Assembly: GCF_003330845.1 (NCBI RefSeq)
Contig: NZ_CP026121.1
Span: 2,151,501-2,215,500, forward strand
Direction: 5' to 3'
Length of the DNA stretch: 64,000 nucleotides
From: Streptomyces sp. Go-475
GTDB lineage: Bacteria > Actinomycetota > Actinomycetes > Streptomycetales > Streptomycetaceae
Shown here one piece after another: positions 28,022 to 36,304 of this stretch. Each line of letters opens with the position of its first letter. Positions within the stretch are counted from its first letter, which is position 1. Position numbers and translations under genes: made by a program. The notes under the pieces are model-generated. The model had not been told where the DNA came from. It searched no databases and saw nothing but the letters and a program-made list of their open reading frames with translations.

Positions 28022-28048
28022 CGAAGGCCGCCCGAGGGGCGGCCTTCG
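28022..28048 (+). terminator. attenuator terminator hairpin
   Basis: CGAAGGCCGCCC (28022-28033) pairs perfectly with GGGCGGCCTTCG (28037-28048) around a GAG loop, followed by GTGTTTC. It is the termination arm of the trp attenuator. Confidence 0.88.
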
Positions 28049-28115
28049 GTGTTTCCCGGGTCGTTCCTCACCGACACCGACGTGATTCACGACGTGATTC
28101 GACGGAAGAGGAACC

Positions 28116-29981
28116 ATGGACCTGGCACAGCTGCTGGACGACCCCCGTCCCTTCGCCCTGCTCCGCCGCCGCACGCCCGGCCACGACCACGACCTGGTCG
28201 AGGTCCTGATCGGCCCGGTCGCCGCGTACGACCGGCTCGCCGGCCTCCCCGAGGAGAGCCTCGCGCTCGTCCCCTTCCGGCAGATCCACGAACGCGGCTT
28301 CGACGTCCGCGACGACGGCACACCCCTGCTGGCGCTCACGCCCCAGGAGTCGTACGGCGTCCCGCTGGTCGACGCCCTGGAGCAGCTCCCGGCGCATGAC
28401 GTCCGCGTCGACGGCGGGGGCTTCGACGTGGACGACGAGGAGTACGCGCGGATCGTCGGGCGGGTGCTGGAGGAGGAGATCGGCCGGGGCGAGGGCGCCA
28501 ACTTCGTGATCCGCCGGACGTACGAGGGTGAGATCCCGGGCTTCGGGCGGGCCGACGCCCTCGCCCTGTTCCGGCGGCTGCTGGTGGGCGAGCGGGGCGC
28601 GTACTGGACGTTCGTCGTGCACACCGGGGACCGCACGCTGGTCGGGGCCAGTCCCGAGGTGCATGTGCGGATGTCCGGCGGCACGGTCGTCATGAACCCG
28701 ATCAGCGGCACCTACCGCTACCCCGCCGAGGGGCCGACGCCCGAGCACCTGCTGGACTTCCTCGCCGACGGCAAGGAGATCGAGGAGCTGTCGATGGTCG
28801 TCGACGAGGAGCTCAAGATGATGTGCACCGTCGGGGACATGGGCGGGGTCGTGATCGGCCCCCGGCTGAAGGAGATGGCGCACCTCGCGCACACCGAGTA
28901 CGAACTGCGCGGCAGGTCCTCGCTGGACGTGCGGGAGGTGCTGAAGGAGACCATGTTCGCGGCGACCGTCACCGGCTCGCCGGTGCAGAACGCCTGCCGG
29001 GTCATCGAGCGGCACGAGAGCGGCGGGCGCGGGTACTACGCCGGTGCCCTGGCCCTGCTCGGCCGGGACTCGGGCGGGGCCCAGACCCTCGACTCCCCCA
29101 TCCTGATCCGCACCGCCGACATCGCCTCGGACGGCCGCCTGCGTGTTCCGGTCGGCGCCACGCTCGTGCGGGGTTCGGACCCGGCGAGCGAGGTGGCCGA
29201 GACCCACGCGAAGGCGGCCGGGGTGCTGGCGGCCCTGGGCGTCCGTCCGGCCCGGCCGCGCGCGGAGGCCGCACGGCCGAGGCTGGCGGAGGACCCGCGG
29301 GTCCGGGCCGCGCTGGACGGGCGCCGGGCCTCCCTCGCCCCGTTCTGGCTGCGGATGCAGGAGCGGTCCGCGGAACTCGCCGGGCACGCCCTGGTCGTCG
29401 ACGGGGAGGACACCTTCACGGCGATGCTCGCGCACGTGCTGCGCGCCGGCGGCCTGGAGGTGACCGTGCGGCGGTACGACGAGGCGGGGCTGCGGGAGGC
29501 GGTGCTCGGGCACGAGGGGCCGGTGGTGCTCGGGCCCGGGCCGGGCGACCCGTCCGACCTGGTGGATCCGAAGATGCGGTTCCTGCGTGCCCTGACCGCC
29601 GAGGTGCTCCGGGGCGAACGGCAGGGCGTGCTGGGCGTCTGCCTCGGGCACGAGCTGATCGCGGCCGAACTGGGGCTGGACATCGTACGGAAGGAAGTGC
29701 CGTACCAGGGGGCTCAGACGGAGATCGGGCTGTTCGGGCGGCGGGAGACCGTCGGGTTCTACAACAGCTTCGTGGCGCGCTGCGACGACGAGGCGGCGGC
29801 CGAGCTGGCGGCCCACGGCGTCGAGGTCTCCCGCGCCGCGAACGGGGAGGTGCACGCCCTGCGCGGGCCCGGGTTCGCGGGCGTGCAGTTCCACCCGGAG
29901 TCGGTGCTCACGCTGAACGGGGCGCGGGTCGTGCGGGAACTGATCGGGCAGCTGCGGGGCACGAGCACGCCCTCGGTGTAG
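28116..29981 (+). CDS. trpE: anthranilate synthase, fused TrpE-TrpG
   Basis: A 621-residue fusion. Residues ~1-385 form the chorismate-binding half, with NPISGTYRYPAEGPTPEHLLDF, MVVDEELKMMCTVGDMGG, KEMAHLAHTEYELRG, ETMFAATVTGSPVQNACRVIE and RGYYAGALALLG. Residues ~425-615 are a class I glutamine amidotransferase with VLGPGPGDPSD, nucleophile GVCLGHELIAAELG and His-Glu pair GVQFHPESVLT. ATG 28116 follows GAAGAGGAACC. The chorismate half resembles PhzE-type (ADIC synthase) as well as TrpE sequences, but the Trp-codon attenuator in front strongly supports anthranilate and tryptophan synthesis. Confidence 0.92.
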   Translation: MDLAQLLDDPRPFALLRRRTPGHDHDLVEVLIGPVAAYDRLAGLPEESLALVPFRQIHERGFDVRDDGTPLLALTPQESYGVPLVDALEQLPAHDVRVDGGGFDVDDEEYARIVGRVLEEEIGRGEGANFVIRRTYEGEIPGFGRADALALFRRLLVGERGAYWTFVVHTGDRTLVGASPEVHVRMSGGTVVMNPISGTYRYPAEGPTPEHLLDFLADGKEIEELSMVVDEELKMMCTVGDMGGVVIGPRLKEMAHLAHTEYELRGRSSLDVREVLKETMFAATVTGSPVQNACRVIERHESGGRGYYAGALALLGRDSGGAQTLDSPILIRTADIASDGRLRVPVGATLVRGSDPASEVAETHAKAAGVLAALGVRPARPRAEAARPRLAEDPRVRAALDGRRASLAPFWLRMQERSAELAGHALVVDGEDTFTAMLAHVLRAGGLEVTVRRYDEAGLREAVLGHEGPVVLGPGPGDPSDLVDPKMRFLRALTAEVLRGERQGVLGVCLGHELIAAELGLDIVRKEVPYQGAQTEIGLFGRRETVGFYNSFVARCDDEAAAELAAHGVEVSRAANGEVHALRGPGFAGVQFHPESVLTLNGARVVRELIGQLRGTSTPSV

Positions 29982-29990
29982 TCCCGGTCC

Positions 29991-30024
29991 GTGCCGGCCG
30001 GGGCCGCGCGGCCCCGGCCGGCAC
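29991..30024. terminator. perfect hairpin between convergent trpE and pfkA
   Basis: GTGCCGGCCGGGGCC (29991-30005) pairs with GGCCCCGGCCGGCAC (30010-30024) around GCGC, 15 bp without mismatch. It lies in the 57-base gap between convergent stops and can serve both genes. Confidence 0.85.
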
Positions 30025-30038
30025 CGGAAGCGGGGCGG

Positions 30039-31067
30039 TCAGCCGAAGAACACCCCGACCTCCTCGTACAGCTTCGGGTCCACCGTCTTCAGACGGGCCG
30101 TCGCCTCCGCGATGGGGACGCGGACGATGTCCGTGCCGCGCAGGGCGACCATCGTGCCGAAGGCGCCGTCGCGGACGCAGTCGATGGCGTGCAGGCCGAA
30201 GCGGGTGGCGAGCCAGCGGTCGAAGGCGCTGGGGGTGCCGCCGCGCTGGACATGGCCCAGGACCGTCGTGCGGGCCTCCTTGCCCGTGCGCTTCTCGATC
30301 TCCTTGGCGAGCCACTCGCCGACCCCGGACAGCCGGACGTGCCCGAAGGAGTCCAGGGACTGGTCCTTGAGCACCATGTCGCCGTCCTTCGGCATCGCCC
30401 CCTCGGCGACGACGACGATCGGCGCGTACGACGCCCGGAAGCGGGAGGTCACCCAGGCGCAGACCTGCTCGACGTCGAAGCGCTGCTCGGGGATGAGGAT
30501 GACGTTGGCGCCGCCGGCCAGGCCCGAGTGCAGGGCGATCCAGCCGGCGTGCCGGCCCATCACCTCGACGACCAGGACGCGCATGTGGGACTCGGCGGTG
30601 GTGTGCAGCCGGTCGATGGCCTCGGTGGCGATGCCGACGGCGGTGTCGAAGCCGAAGGTGTAGTCGGTGGCGGACAGGTCGTTGTCGATGGTCTTGGGGA
30701 CGCCCACGCAGGGCACGCCGTGTTCGCCGGACAGGCGGGCGGCCACGCCCAGGGTGTCCTCGCCGCCGATGGCGATGAGCGCCTCGACCTCCAGCGCGGC
30801 GAGGTTCTCCTTGATCCGGCGGATGCCGTCCCGTTCCTTCAGCGGGTTGGTCCGCGAGGAGCCGAGGATGGTGCCGCCGCGGGGCAGGATGCCGCGCACG
30901 GCGGGGATGTCGAGCCGGACGGTGTCGTTCTCCAGGGGCCCTCGCCAGCCGTCCCGGAAGCCGGTGAAGTCGTAGCCGTACTCCTGCACGCCCTTGCGGA
31001 CGACGGCCCGGATGACGGCGTTGAGGCCGGGGCAGTCGCCGCCTCCGGTCAGTACTCCGACGCGCAT
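30039..31067 (-). CDS. pfkA: 6-phosphofructokinase
   Basis: A 342-residue glycolytic enzyme phosphorylating fructose 6-phosphate. The nucleotide site is MRVGVLTGGGDCPGLNAVIR; LIAIGGEDTLGVAARL holds the position that separates ATP from pyrophosphate enzymes, and the catalytic motif is VPKTIDNDLSATDYTFGFDT. GGEDT with PKTIDND is the actinobacterial pattern of ATP-dependent enzymes; canonical ATP enzymes have GGDGS and PGTIDND. VEVMGRHAGWIALHSGLAGGA and GHVQRGGTPSAFDR complete the family. ATG 31067 is the natural start. Confidence 0.95.
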   Translation of the reverse strand: MRVGVLTGGGDCPGLNAVIRAVVRKGVQEYGYDFTGFRDGWRGPLENDTVRLDIPAVRGILPRGGTILGSSRTNPLKERDGIRRIKENLAALEVEALIAIGGEDTLGVAARLSGEHGVPCVGVPKTIDNDLSATDYTFGFDTAVGIATEAIDRLHTTAESHMRVLVVEVMGRHAGWIALHSGLAGGANVILIPEQRFDVEQVCAWVTSRFRASYAPIVVVAEGAMPKDGDMVLKDQSLDSFGHVRLSGVGEWLAKEIEKRTGKEARTTVLGHVQRGGTPSAFDRWLATRFGLHAIDCVRDGAFGTMVALRGTDIVRVPIAEATARLKTVDPKLYEEVGVFFG

Positions 31068-31120
31068 GGAACAGTCCCTTCGCCGCAGGTGCCTGACGAA
31101 GGGTCAGTGTGACGTGCGCC

Positions 31121-31810
31121 TCACTCGTCGTCGAGGCCGCGCTCTATCGCGTACCTGACCAGCTCCACGCGGTTGTGCAACTGGAGCTTGCCGAGGGTGT
31201 TCTGGACGTGGTTCTGCACCGTGCGGTGGGAGATGACCAGGCGTTCGGCGATCTGCTTGTAGCTCAGGCCCTTGGCGACCAGGCGCAGCACCTCGGTCTC
31301 GCGGTCGGTGAGCCGGGGCGCCTTCGGTTCGTCGGTGTCCTGGGCCGGGGCGGGTTCGGAGGCCAGGCGGCGGTACTCGCCGAGGACCAGTCCGGCGAGG
31401 CCGGGCGTGAAGACGGGGTCGCCGACGGCCGTGCGGCGGACCGCGTCCTGGAGTTCCTCCGTGGAGGCCGACTTCAGCAGGTAGCCCGTCGCGCCGGACT
31501 TCACGGCCTCCAGGACGTCGGCGTGCTCCCCGCTCGCGGACAGCACCAGCACGCGCAGCGCGGGGTTCGCGGCCACGACCTCCTTGCAGACCTGGACGCC
31601 GGGCTTGCCGGGCAGGTTCAGGTCGAGCACCAGGACCTCCGGGGCGGCGGCCTTGGCGCGGCGCACGGCCTGCTCGCCGTCGCCCGCGGTCGCCACCACC
31701 TCGAAGCCCGACTCGGCCAGGTCCCGGGCGACCGCGTCGCGCCACATGGGGTGGTCGTCGACCACCATGACCTTGATCGGGTCCCGCCGGTCCCCGCCGC
31801 TGTCCGTCAT
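31121..31810 (-). CDS. NarL/LuxR-family response regulator
   Basis: A 229-residue two-component regulator. The receiver domain has KVMVVDDHPMWRDAVARDL, phospho-acceptor Asp in VLVLDLNLPGKPGVQV, and the switch residues in RVLVLSASGEH and TGYLLKSASTEEL. The C-terminal LuxR helix-turn-helix is LTDRETEVLRLVAKGLSYKQIAERLVISHRTVQNHVQNTLGKLQ. ATG 31810 overlaps the sensor kinase stop by four bases (ATGA), so the pair is translationally coupled. Target genes are not evident; the neighbouring pfkA and acyltransferase genes are on the same strand but separate. Confidence 0.95.
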   Translation of the reverse strand: MTDSGGDRRDPIKVMVVDDHPMWRDAVARDLAESGFEVVATAGDGEQAVRRAKAAAPEVLVLDLNLPGKPGVQVCKEVVAANPALRVLVLSASGEHADVLEAVKSGATGYLLKSASTEELQDAVRRTAVGDPVFTPGLAGLVLGEYRRLASEPAPAQDTDEPKAPRLTDRETEVLRLVAKGLSYKQIAERLVISHRTVQNHVQNTLGKLQLHNRVELVRYAIERGLDDE

Positions 31811-33033
31811 CGCCGCTCCGCCTTCCCCCGGGTGTCCTTCACGTCCTTCGGTACCTTCAGCTCGACCTCCGTGCCCTGCCCGGGCACCGAGATCAGGTCC
31901 GCGCTGCCGCCGAGGTCGCGCAGCCGCCCGCGGATCGACAGGGCGACACCGAGCCGGCCTTCGCCCTCGGCCTGGGCGAGCCGTCCCTCCGGGATGCCGG
32001 GCCCGTCGTCCCGGACGGTGACGATCACCTCGTCCGGCTCGTCCTCGACCAGGATCCAGGCGCGCGCCTGCTCCCCGGCGTGCTTGCGGACGTTGTCGAG
32101 GGCGGCCCCGACCGCGGCGGCCACCTCCCGGGCGGCGGCCGGCGCCAGGGGCACGGGGGCGCCCGGCTCGGCGAGGCTGACCCTGGCCCCGGCGTACGGC
32201 GCGAGCAGGGCGCGCAGGTCGACGGGGCCGCTCTCCTCGGACTCCTCCTCGACGGCGCGGACGAGCGCGCCCTCGGCGGCGTCCTCCGAGACCCGGGAGA
32301 CGGGCACCAGTCCGCCGGAGACCAGGGTGCGCAGCGCGACCTCCTGCTCGCCGGCCATCCGGCCCAGCTCGGCCGCCTCCCCGCCGATCACCGCTCCGCG
32401 CCGCTGCACCATCGCCAGCACCTGGAGCACGCTGTCGTGGATGTCCCGGGCCAGGCGCTCCCGCTCGCGCGTCGCGGCCTCGATCTCCAGGGCACGGGCG
32501 AGGGTGCGCTCGGAGGCGCGGGCGACCTCGACGACGTAGCCGATGGCGATGGAGGCGATGCAGACCAGGATGACGTTGTGGACGGTGTCGCGGGCCGGGC
32601 TGCCGCGCTCCACCAGGTTGGCGGCGGCCACCAGGCTGGAGGCGAGGGCCGCCCAGCGCCAGCCGCCCTTGAGGGCGAAGGCCAGGACGGAACCGGCGGT
32701 CCATATCGACGGCAGCGTCGGGCCGCCCGCCTGGACCCGCTCGTGCGCGTCGGCGACCGGCGTGAGCAGGATGCCGGTGAGGGCGATGGTGAGGTCGGCG
32801 GTGAGGAACCGCTTGGTGCAGCGGGCGGCGTTCGCGACCCTCGGCAGGGTCGCCAGCGTCCACACCCCGAGCACGGCGTAGTAGGCGACGGCGACCCAGG
32901 GGCGGGGGAACTCGTCGTGGGCGGTGGCGAACAGGCCGACCGCGTACAGCATCGTGAGCACCCGGTAGGCGGTCAGCGCACGCCACAGCGGCTGCTCGAC
33001 CGACATCCTCATGACCCGCTCGCGCTTCGCCAT
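31807..33033 (-). CDS. sensor histidine kinase (MacS/HisKA_3 type)
   Basis: A 408-residue membrane kinase. The N-terminal ~170 residues contain about five or six membrane segments (for example YRVLTMLYAVGLFATAH, WVAVAYYAVLGVWTLATL, NVILVCIASIAIGYVVEVA). The phospho-acceptor His is in RERERLARDIHDSVLQVLAMVQRRG. The GHKL ATPase has N-box ALDNVRKHAGE, G1 VRDDGPGIPEG and G2 GRLGVALSIRGRLRDLGGSA. ATG 33033 is preceded by GGGGGAG. There is no large extracytoplasmic sensor, so it probably senses through the membrane helices. Cognate regulator is the overlapping downstream gene. Confidence 0.94.
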   Translation of the reverse strand: MAKRERVMRMSVEQPLWRALTAYRVLTMLYAVGLFATAHDEFPRPWVAVAYYAVLGVWTLATLPRVANAARCTKRFLTADLTIALTGILLTPVADAHERVQAGGPTLPSIWTAGSVLAFALKGGWRWAALASSLVAAANLVERGSPARDTVHNVILVCIASIAIGYVVEVARASERTLARALEIEAATRERERLARDIHDSVLQVLAMVQRRGAVIGGEAAELGRMAGEQEVALRTLVSGGLVPVSRVSEDAAEGALVRAVEEESEESGPVDLRALLAPYAGARVSLAEPGAPVPLAPAAAREVAAAVGAALDNVRKHAGEQARAWILVEDEPDEVIVTVRDDGPGIPEGRLAQAEGEGRLGVALSIRGRLRDLGGSADLISVPGQGTEVELKVPKDVKDTRGKAERR

Positions 33034-33056
33034 CTCCCCCGCCCCTGGCTCGAGCC

Positions 33057-33851
33057 CTAGGGCTCGGTCCGCCGCCGCTCCGCCTGCTTTTCCTTCTCGG
33101 CCTGTTCCTTCTCCGCCTTCGCGAGCGCGGCCCTGGCCGCCTTCTCGGCTTCCTTCTCCGCCTTCGCGGCCTCCGCGAGCTGCCGCTTCATGGCCGTCGC
33201 GTACATGTCGACGTACTCCTGGCCGGAGAGCTTCATGATCTCGTACATGACCTCGTCGGTCACCGCGCGCAGCACGAAGCGGTCGTGCTCCATGCCCTGG
33301 TAGCGGCTGAAGTCCAGCGGCTCGCCGATGCGGATGCCGGGCCGCATCAGCTTCGGCATGATCTTCCCGGGCGGCTGGATCTTCTCCGTGTCGATCATGG
33401 CGACCGGGAGGACGGGCGCACCCGTCGCGAGCGCCACGCGCGCGAGGCCGCCCGGCTTGCCGCGGTAGAGCCGCCCGTCGGGCGAGCGCGTCCCCTCCGG
33501 GTAGATCCCGAACAACTCGCCGCGCTCCAGCACCTCGATGCCGCTCTTGATGGCGGCCTCACCCGCGCCGCGCGCACCGGAGCGGTCCACGGGCAGCTGG
33601 CCGACACCCTTGAAGAAGGCGGCCGTCAGCCGGCCCTTCACGCCGGGCGTGGTGAAGTACTCGGCCTTCGCGATGAAGGTGACCTTGCGGTCGAGGACGG
33701 CGGGCAGGAAGAACGAGTCGGAGAACGACAGGTGATTGCTCGCCAGGATCGCCGGGCCCTCGGCGGGTACGTTCTCCAGGCCCTCCACCCAGGGTCTGAA
33801 GGCGAGCTTCAGCGGACCCCCGACGGTGACCTTCATCGCGCCGTACAACAA
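33057..33851 (-). CDS. 1-acyl-sn-glycerol-3-phosphate acyltransferase-like (PlsC family)
   Basis: A 264-residue acyltransferase. The catalytic block is AILASNHLSFSDSFFLP (HxxxxD-type, here HLSFSD), followed by GVGQLPVDRSGARGAG, LFGIYPEGTRSPDGRLYRGKPG and VLPVAMIDT. The last ~50 residues are an odd Lys/Glu/Ala-rich, probably coiled-coil tail (AEAAKAEKEAEKAARAALAK...). TTG 33851 has GGGAGG seven bases upstream; an in-frame ATG at 33836 is a weaker option. A related gene (Rv2182c) is part of the corresponding mycobacterial cluster. It is 23 bases from the sensor kinase start. Confidence 0.88.
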   Translation of the reverse strand: MLYGAMKVTVGGPLKLAFRPWVEGLENVPAEGPAILASNHLSFSDSFFLPAVLDRKVTFIAKAEYFTTPGVKGRLTAAFFKGVGQLPVDRSGARGAGEAAIKSGIEVLERGELFGIYPEGTRSPDGRLYRGKPGGLARVALATGAPVLPVAMIDTEKIQPPGKIMPKLMRPGIRIGEPLDFSRYQGMEHDRFVLRAVTDEVMYEIMKLSGQEYVDMYATAMKRQLAEAAKAEKEAEKAARAALAKAEKEQAEKEKQAERRRTEP

Positions 33852-34038
33852 CCGAGTGCCTCCCGTATGTGTCGTTCAGACCTTAACCCGGACCGCTGTC
33901 AAAGGCTCCGACGGCCCTGGTCGGTGTCAGTGCGGTCGCGTACGGTGAAGGTCCCGCGAACGACGTGCGACGCCTTCCATGCCGTTCCGTGACTATCCGT
34001 GATCGTGTCAGTCCCTTCTCACGACCAGGAGGCCGAAG

Positions 34039-34836
34039 GTGCCGGTCCTTGCCGGAGCCGAGCCGTTCCACCACGAGGGCGGGGAGGTCGCCGTCCTCCT
34101 CTGCCACGGCTTCACCGGATCACCGCAGTCGCTGCGCCCCTGGGCGGAGCACCTCGCCGAGCACGGCCTGACCGTCTCCCTGCCGCTGCTGCCCGGGCAC
34201 GGCACGCGCTGGGAGGACCTGCGGATCACCGGCTGGCAGGACTGGTACGCGGAGGTGGACCGCGAGCTGCGCCTGCTGTGCGAGCGCCGCGAGAAGGTCT
34301 TCGTGGCCGGTCTGTCCATGGGCGGCGCCCTGGCCCTGCGGCTGGCCGGGAAGCACGGCGACGCCGTCAGCGGCGTCATGGTCGTCAACCCCGCGAACAA
34401 GGTGCACGGCCTGGCCGCGCACGCCCTCCCCGTGATCCGCCACGTCGTCCCGGCGACGAAGGGCATCGCCAGCGACATCGCCAAGCCGGACAGCAGGGAG
34501 CTGGGCTACGACCGGGTGCCGCTGCACGCGGCGCACTCCCTGCGGCAGTTCTTCCAGGCCGCCGACCGCGAGCTGCCGCAGGTCACCCAGCCGGTGCTGC
34601 TGATGCGCAGCCCCCAGGACCATGTGGTGCCGCCCGCCGACTCGGCCCGCATCCTCAGCCGCATCTCGTCGACCGACGTGAAAGAGGTCATCCTGGAACA
34701 GAGCTACCACGTGGCCACGTTGGACCATGACGCGGACCGGATCCACGAGGAGAGCCTCGCGTTCATCGACCGGCTCGCACCCGGCCTCGTCAAGGAGCCC
34801 GGTCTCGGCAAGGAAGGGACGACCGCAGGTGGCTGA
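34039..34836 (+). CDS. alpha/beta hydrolase (monoacylglycerol lipase/carboxylesterase-like)
   Basis: A 265-residue hydrolase. The oxyanion region is VAVLLCHGFTGSPQSLRPWA, the nucleophile elbow VFVAGLSMGGALALRLAG, and the acid and His are in LLMRSPQDHVVPP and EQSYHVATLDHDADRIHEE. The lid segment and order resemble Est30-type carboxylesterases. GTG 34039 follows AGGAGG. No signal peptide. The stop overlaps the next gene's GTG start by eight bases, so the two are coupled. Confidence 0.9.
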   Translation: MPVLAGAEPFHHEGGEVAVLLCHGFTGSPQSLRPWAEHLAEHGLTVSLPLLPGHGTRWEDLRITGWQDWYAEVDRELRLLCERREKVFVAGLSMGGALALRLAGKHGDAVSGVMVVNPANKVHGLAAHALPVIRHVVPATKGIASDIAKPDSRELGYDRVPLHAAHSLRQFFQAADRELPQVTQPVLLMRSPQDHVVPPADSARILSRISSTDVKEVILEQSYHVATLDHDADRIHEESLAFIDRLAPGLVKEPGLGKEGTTAGG

Positions 34837-35440
34837 GCACGACTCCGACCGCGAGGGCCGGGAGCCGGACGAGAAGGGCGTCCCGTTGGACGAGGAGGCC
34901 GCCTGGGCGGCGATCGTCGCCGGGTACGGCGAGGAGCCGCCGGACCCGCCGGGCGCCAAGCCGTTCAAGTCCGTCGAGGACCTGGCGCTGCTGGAGCCCG
35001 CGACCAACGACGACCGGGTGGACACGGCCGGGGAGGCCGCGAAGCCCGCCGAGCCCGAGGGCCCGGAGGCCAAGGAGCCCGGGGAGAAGCCGGCCAGGCC
35101 GCTGGGCGGCTCCGTCTCCTTCGCGCCCGGCGTCGGCCCGCGTGACTACTCGACGCCGGAGCCCAGCGAGGACGACTTCGACGAGGACGACGAGGGCCAT
35201 TTCGTGCCGCCGGAGCCGCCCCCGCTGCCGACCGCCGATGTCACCGCGAAGTTCGCCTGGCTCGGGGTGCTCGGCGGGCCGGTGCTGCTCCTGCTGGCCG
35301 TGCTGCTCGGCTGGGACATGACCTGGTGGCTGGCCACGCTGGGGATCGGCGGCTTCGTCGGCGGCTTCGCGACGCTGGTGACGCGGATGCGGACGGACGA
35401 CGAGGAGGACGACGACCCGGGGCGCGGGGCCGTCGTCTAG
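34829..35440 (+). CDS. acidic-linker membrane protein of unknown function
   Basis: A 203-residue protein. The first ~130 residues are hydrophilic, acidic and Pro-rich (EPSEDDFDEDDEGHFVPPEP), then two membrane helices occur near the C-terminus (FAWLGVLGGPVLLLLAVLLGW and WLATLGIGGFVGGFATLVT) followed by an acidic tail (RTDDEEDDDPGRG). I recognise it as a Streptomyces conserved hypothetical but cannot assign a function. GTG 34829 overlaps the lipase-like gene by eight bases. Its TAG stop shares CTAG (35437-35440) with the stop of the convergent nuclease gene. Confidence 0.8.
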   Translation: MAEHDSDREGREPDEKGVPLDEEAAWAAIVAGYGEEPPDPPGAKPFKSVEDLALLEPATNDDRVDTAGEAAKPAEPEGPEAKEPGEKPARPLGGSVSFAPGVGPRDYSTPEPSEDDFDEDDEGHFVPPEPPPLPTADVTAKFAWLGVLGGPVLLLLAVLLGWDMTWWLATLGIGGFVGGFATLVTRMRTDDEEDDDPGRGAVV

Positions 35441-36195
35441 GAGACCCCCTGCTCTGCGGGAACCCTGAGGGCGGCCAGGACCGGGAGGTGGTCCGTGGCC
35501 GCCCTCAGGTCCGCCTGGGTCACCCCGGGCTGCCCGAGCGGTACGCCGCAGCCCAGTACCTCGATGCCCTTGGTCGCGAAGATCGCGTCGATGCGCTGGT
35601 AGGGGTCGGCGGGGGTCCAGGTGTGCTCGCCGCCCCAGGGTGCGGCGGCCCGGCAGTCGGTCAGGCCGTCGGCCAGCAGGCGGAAGGCCGGGCCGTCCGG
35701 GCGCTCGTTCAGGTCGCCGCCGGCGATGGCGTGTTCCACGCCCAGGCCGGCCAGGCGGTCCAGGAGCATGCCGGCCTGGTCGTGGCGCTCGTCCTTCTGG
35801 AGCGACAGGTGGCAGCTCAGGACGCCGAGGCGGGTGCCGGCGATGCGCACGACCGCGGTGGCGAAGCCGCGGCGGTGCAGGCCGGGGGTGCGGGGCAGGA
35901 GGACGTCCTCCGTGCGTTCGACGCTCGCCCGGAGCGAGCTGAGGATCGCCGGGCCCGTGGTGGTGGCGCCCCCGGTGACGACGACCAGGTCGGAGGTGCG
36001 GGCCAGGCGGGCGAGTTTCTTGCGCCAGCGGAAGAAGCGGGGGGCTTCCTGGATCAGGACCAGGTCGGGGGCGCAGGCGCGGATGACACGGGCCAGGGCG
36101 TCGGTGTCGTCGCGCATGGAGCGGATGTTGTAGCTGAGGACCCTGATGACCGCGGAACCGTCGGGTTCTGTACGGGAGTTGGGGAGCAGGGGCAT
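35437..36195 (-). CDS. endonuclease/exonuclease/phosphatase family protein
   Basis: A 252-residue member of the metal-dependent phosphodiesterase fold. Motifs are IRVLSYNIRSMRDD, DLVLIQEAPRFFRWRKKL, the general-acid region VLSCHLSLQKDERHDQ, AGGDLNERPDGP and the terminal TDHLPVLAAL. Substrate (DNA, RNA or phospholipid/inositol phosphate) is unknown. ATG 36195 gives a short N-terminal extension before the first strand. It is convergent with the membrane protein at 34829 and overlaps its stop codon. Confidence 0.9.
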   Translation of the reverse strand: MPLLPNSRTEPDGSAVIRVLSYNIRSMRDDTDALARVIRACAPDLVLIQEAPRFFRWRKKLARLARTSDLVVVTGGATTTGPAILSSLRASVERTEDVLLPRTPGLHRRGFATAVVRIAGTRLGVLSCHLSLQKDERHDQAGMLLDRLAGLGVEHAIAGGDLNERPDGPAFRLLADGLTDCRAAAPWGGEHTWTPADPYQRIDAIFATKGIEVLGCGVPLGQPGVTQADLRAATDHLPVLAALRVPAEQGVS

Positions 36196-36244
36196 GTGAT
36201 CAATCTACGCCCCGGAGCTCGGGGCGCGGGGTGTGTGCGCGAGT

Positions 36245-36285
36245 GCCGGTTGTTCGTGGTCGTTCGCGCTGTTCCCCGCGCCCCC
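36245..36285. repeat. dispersed Streptomyces-type repeat, copy A
   Basis: TTGTTCGTGGTCGTTCG followed by CGCTGTTCCCCGCGCCCC. The same core occurs inverted at 39160-39211 and again at 53564-53640. All three copies sit in short gaps between genes. Confidence 0.55.
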
Positions 36286-36304
36286 AAAAGCAAAAGAAGG
36301 GCGC

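Larger units (their letters stand above)
27931..28048 (+). promoter_or_regulatory. trp transcription attenuator
   Basis: The region holds a possible -10 box (TAGGGT 27931-27936), the trpL peptide, a segment GGCGGCC (27988-27994) just after the Trp codons, and its complement GGCCGCC (28026-28032) in the terminator's left arm. Pairing of these two would form the antiterminator; otherwise the hairpin at 28022-28048 stops transcription. This is the textbook layout of tryptophan attenuation. Confidence 0.85.
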
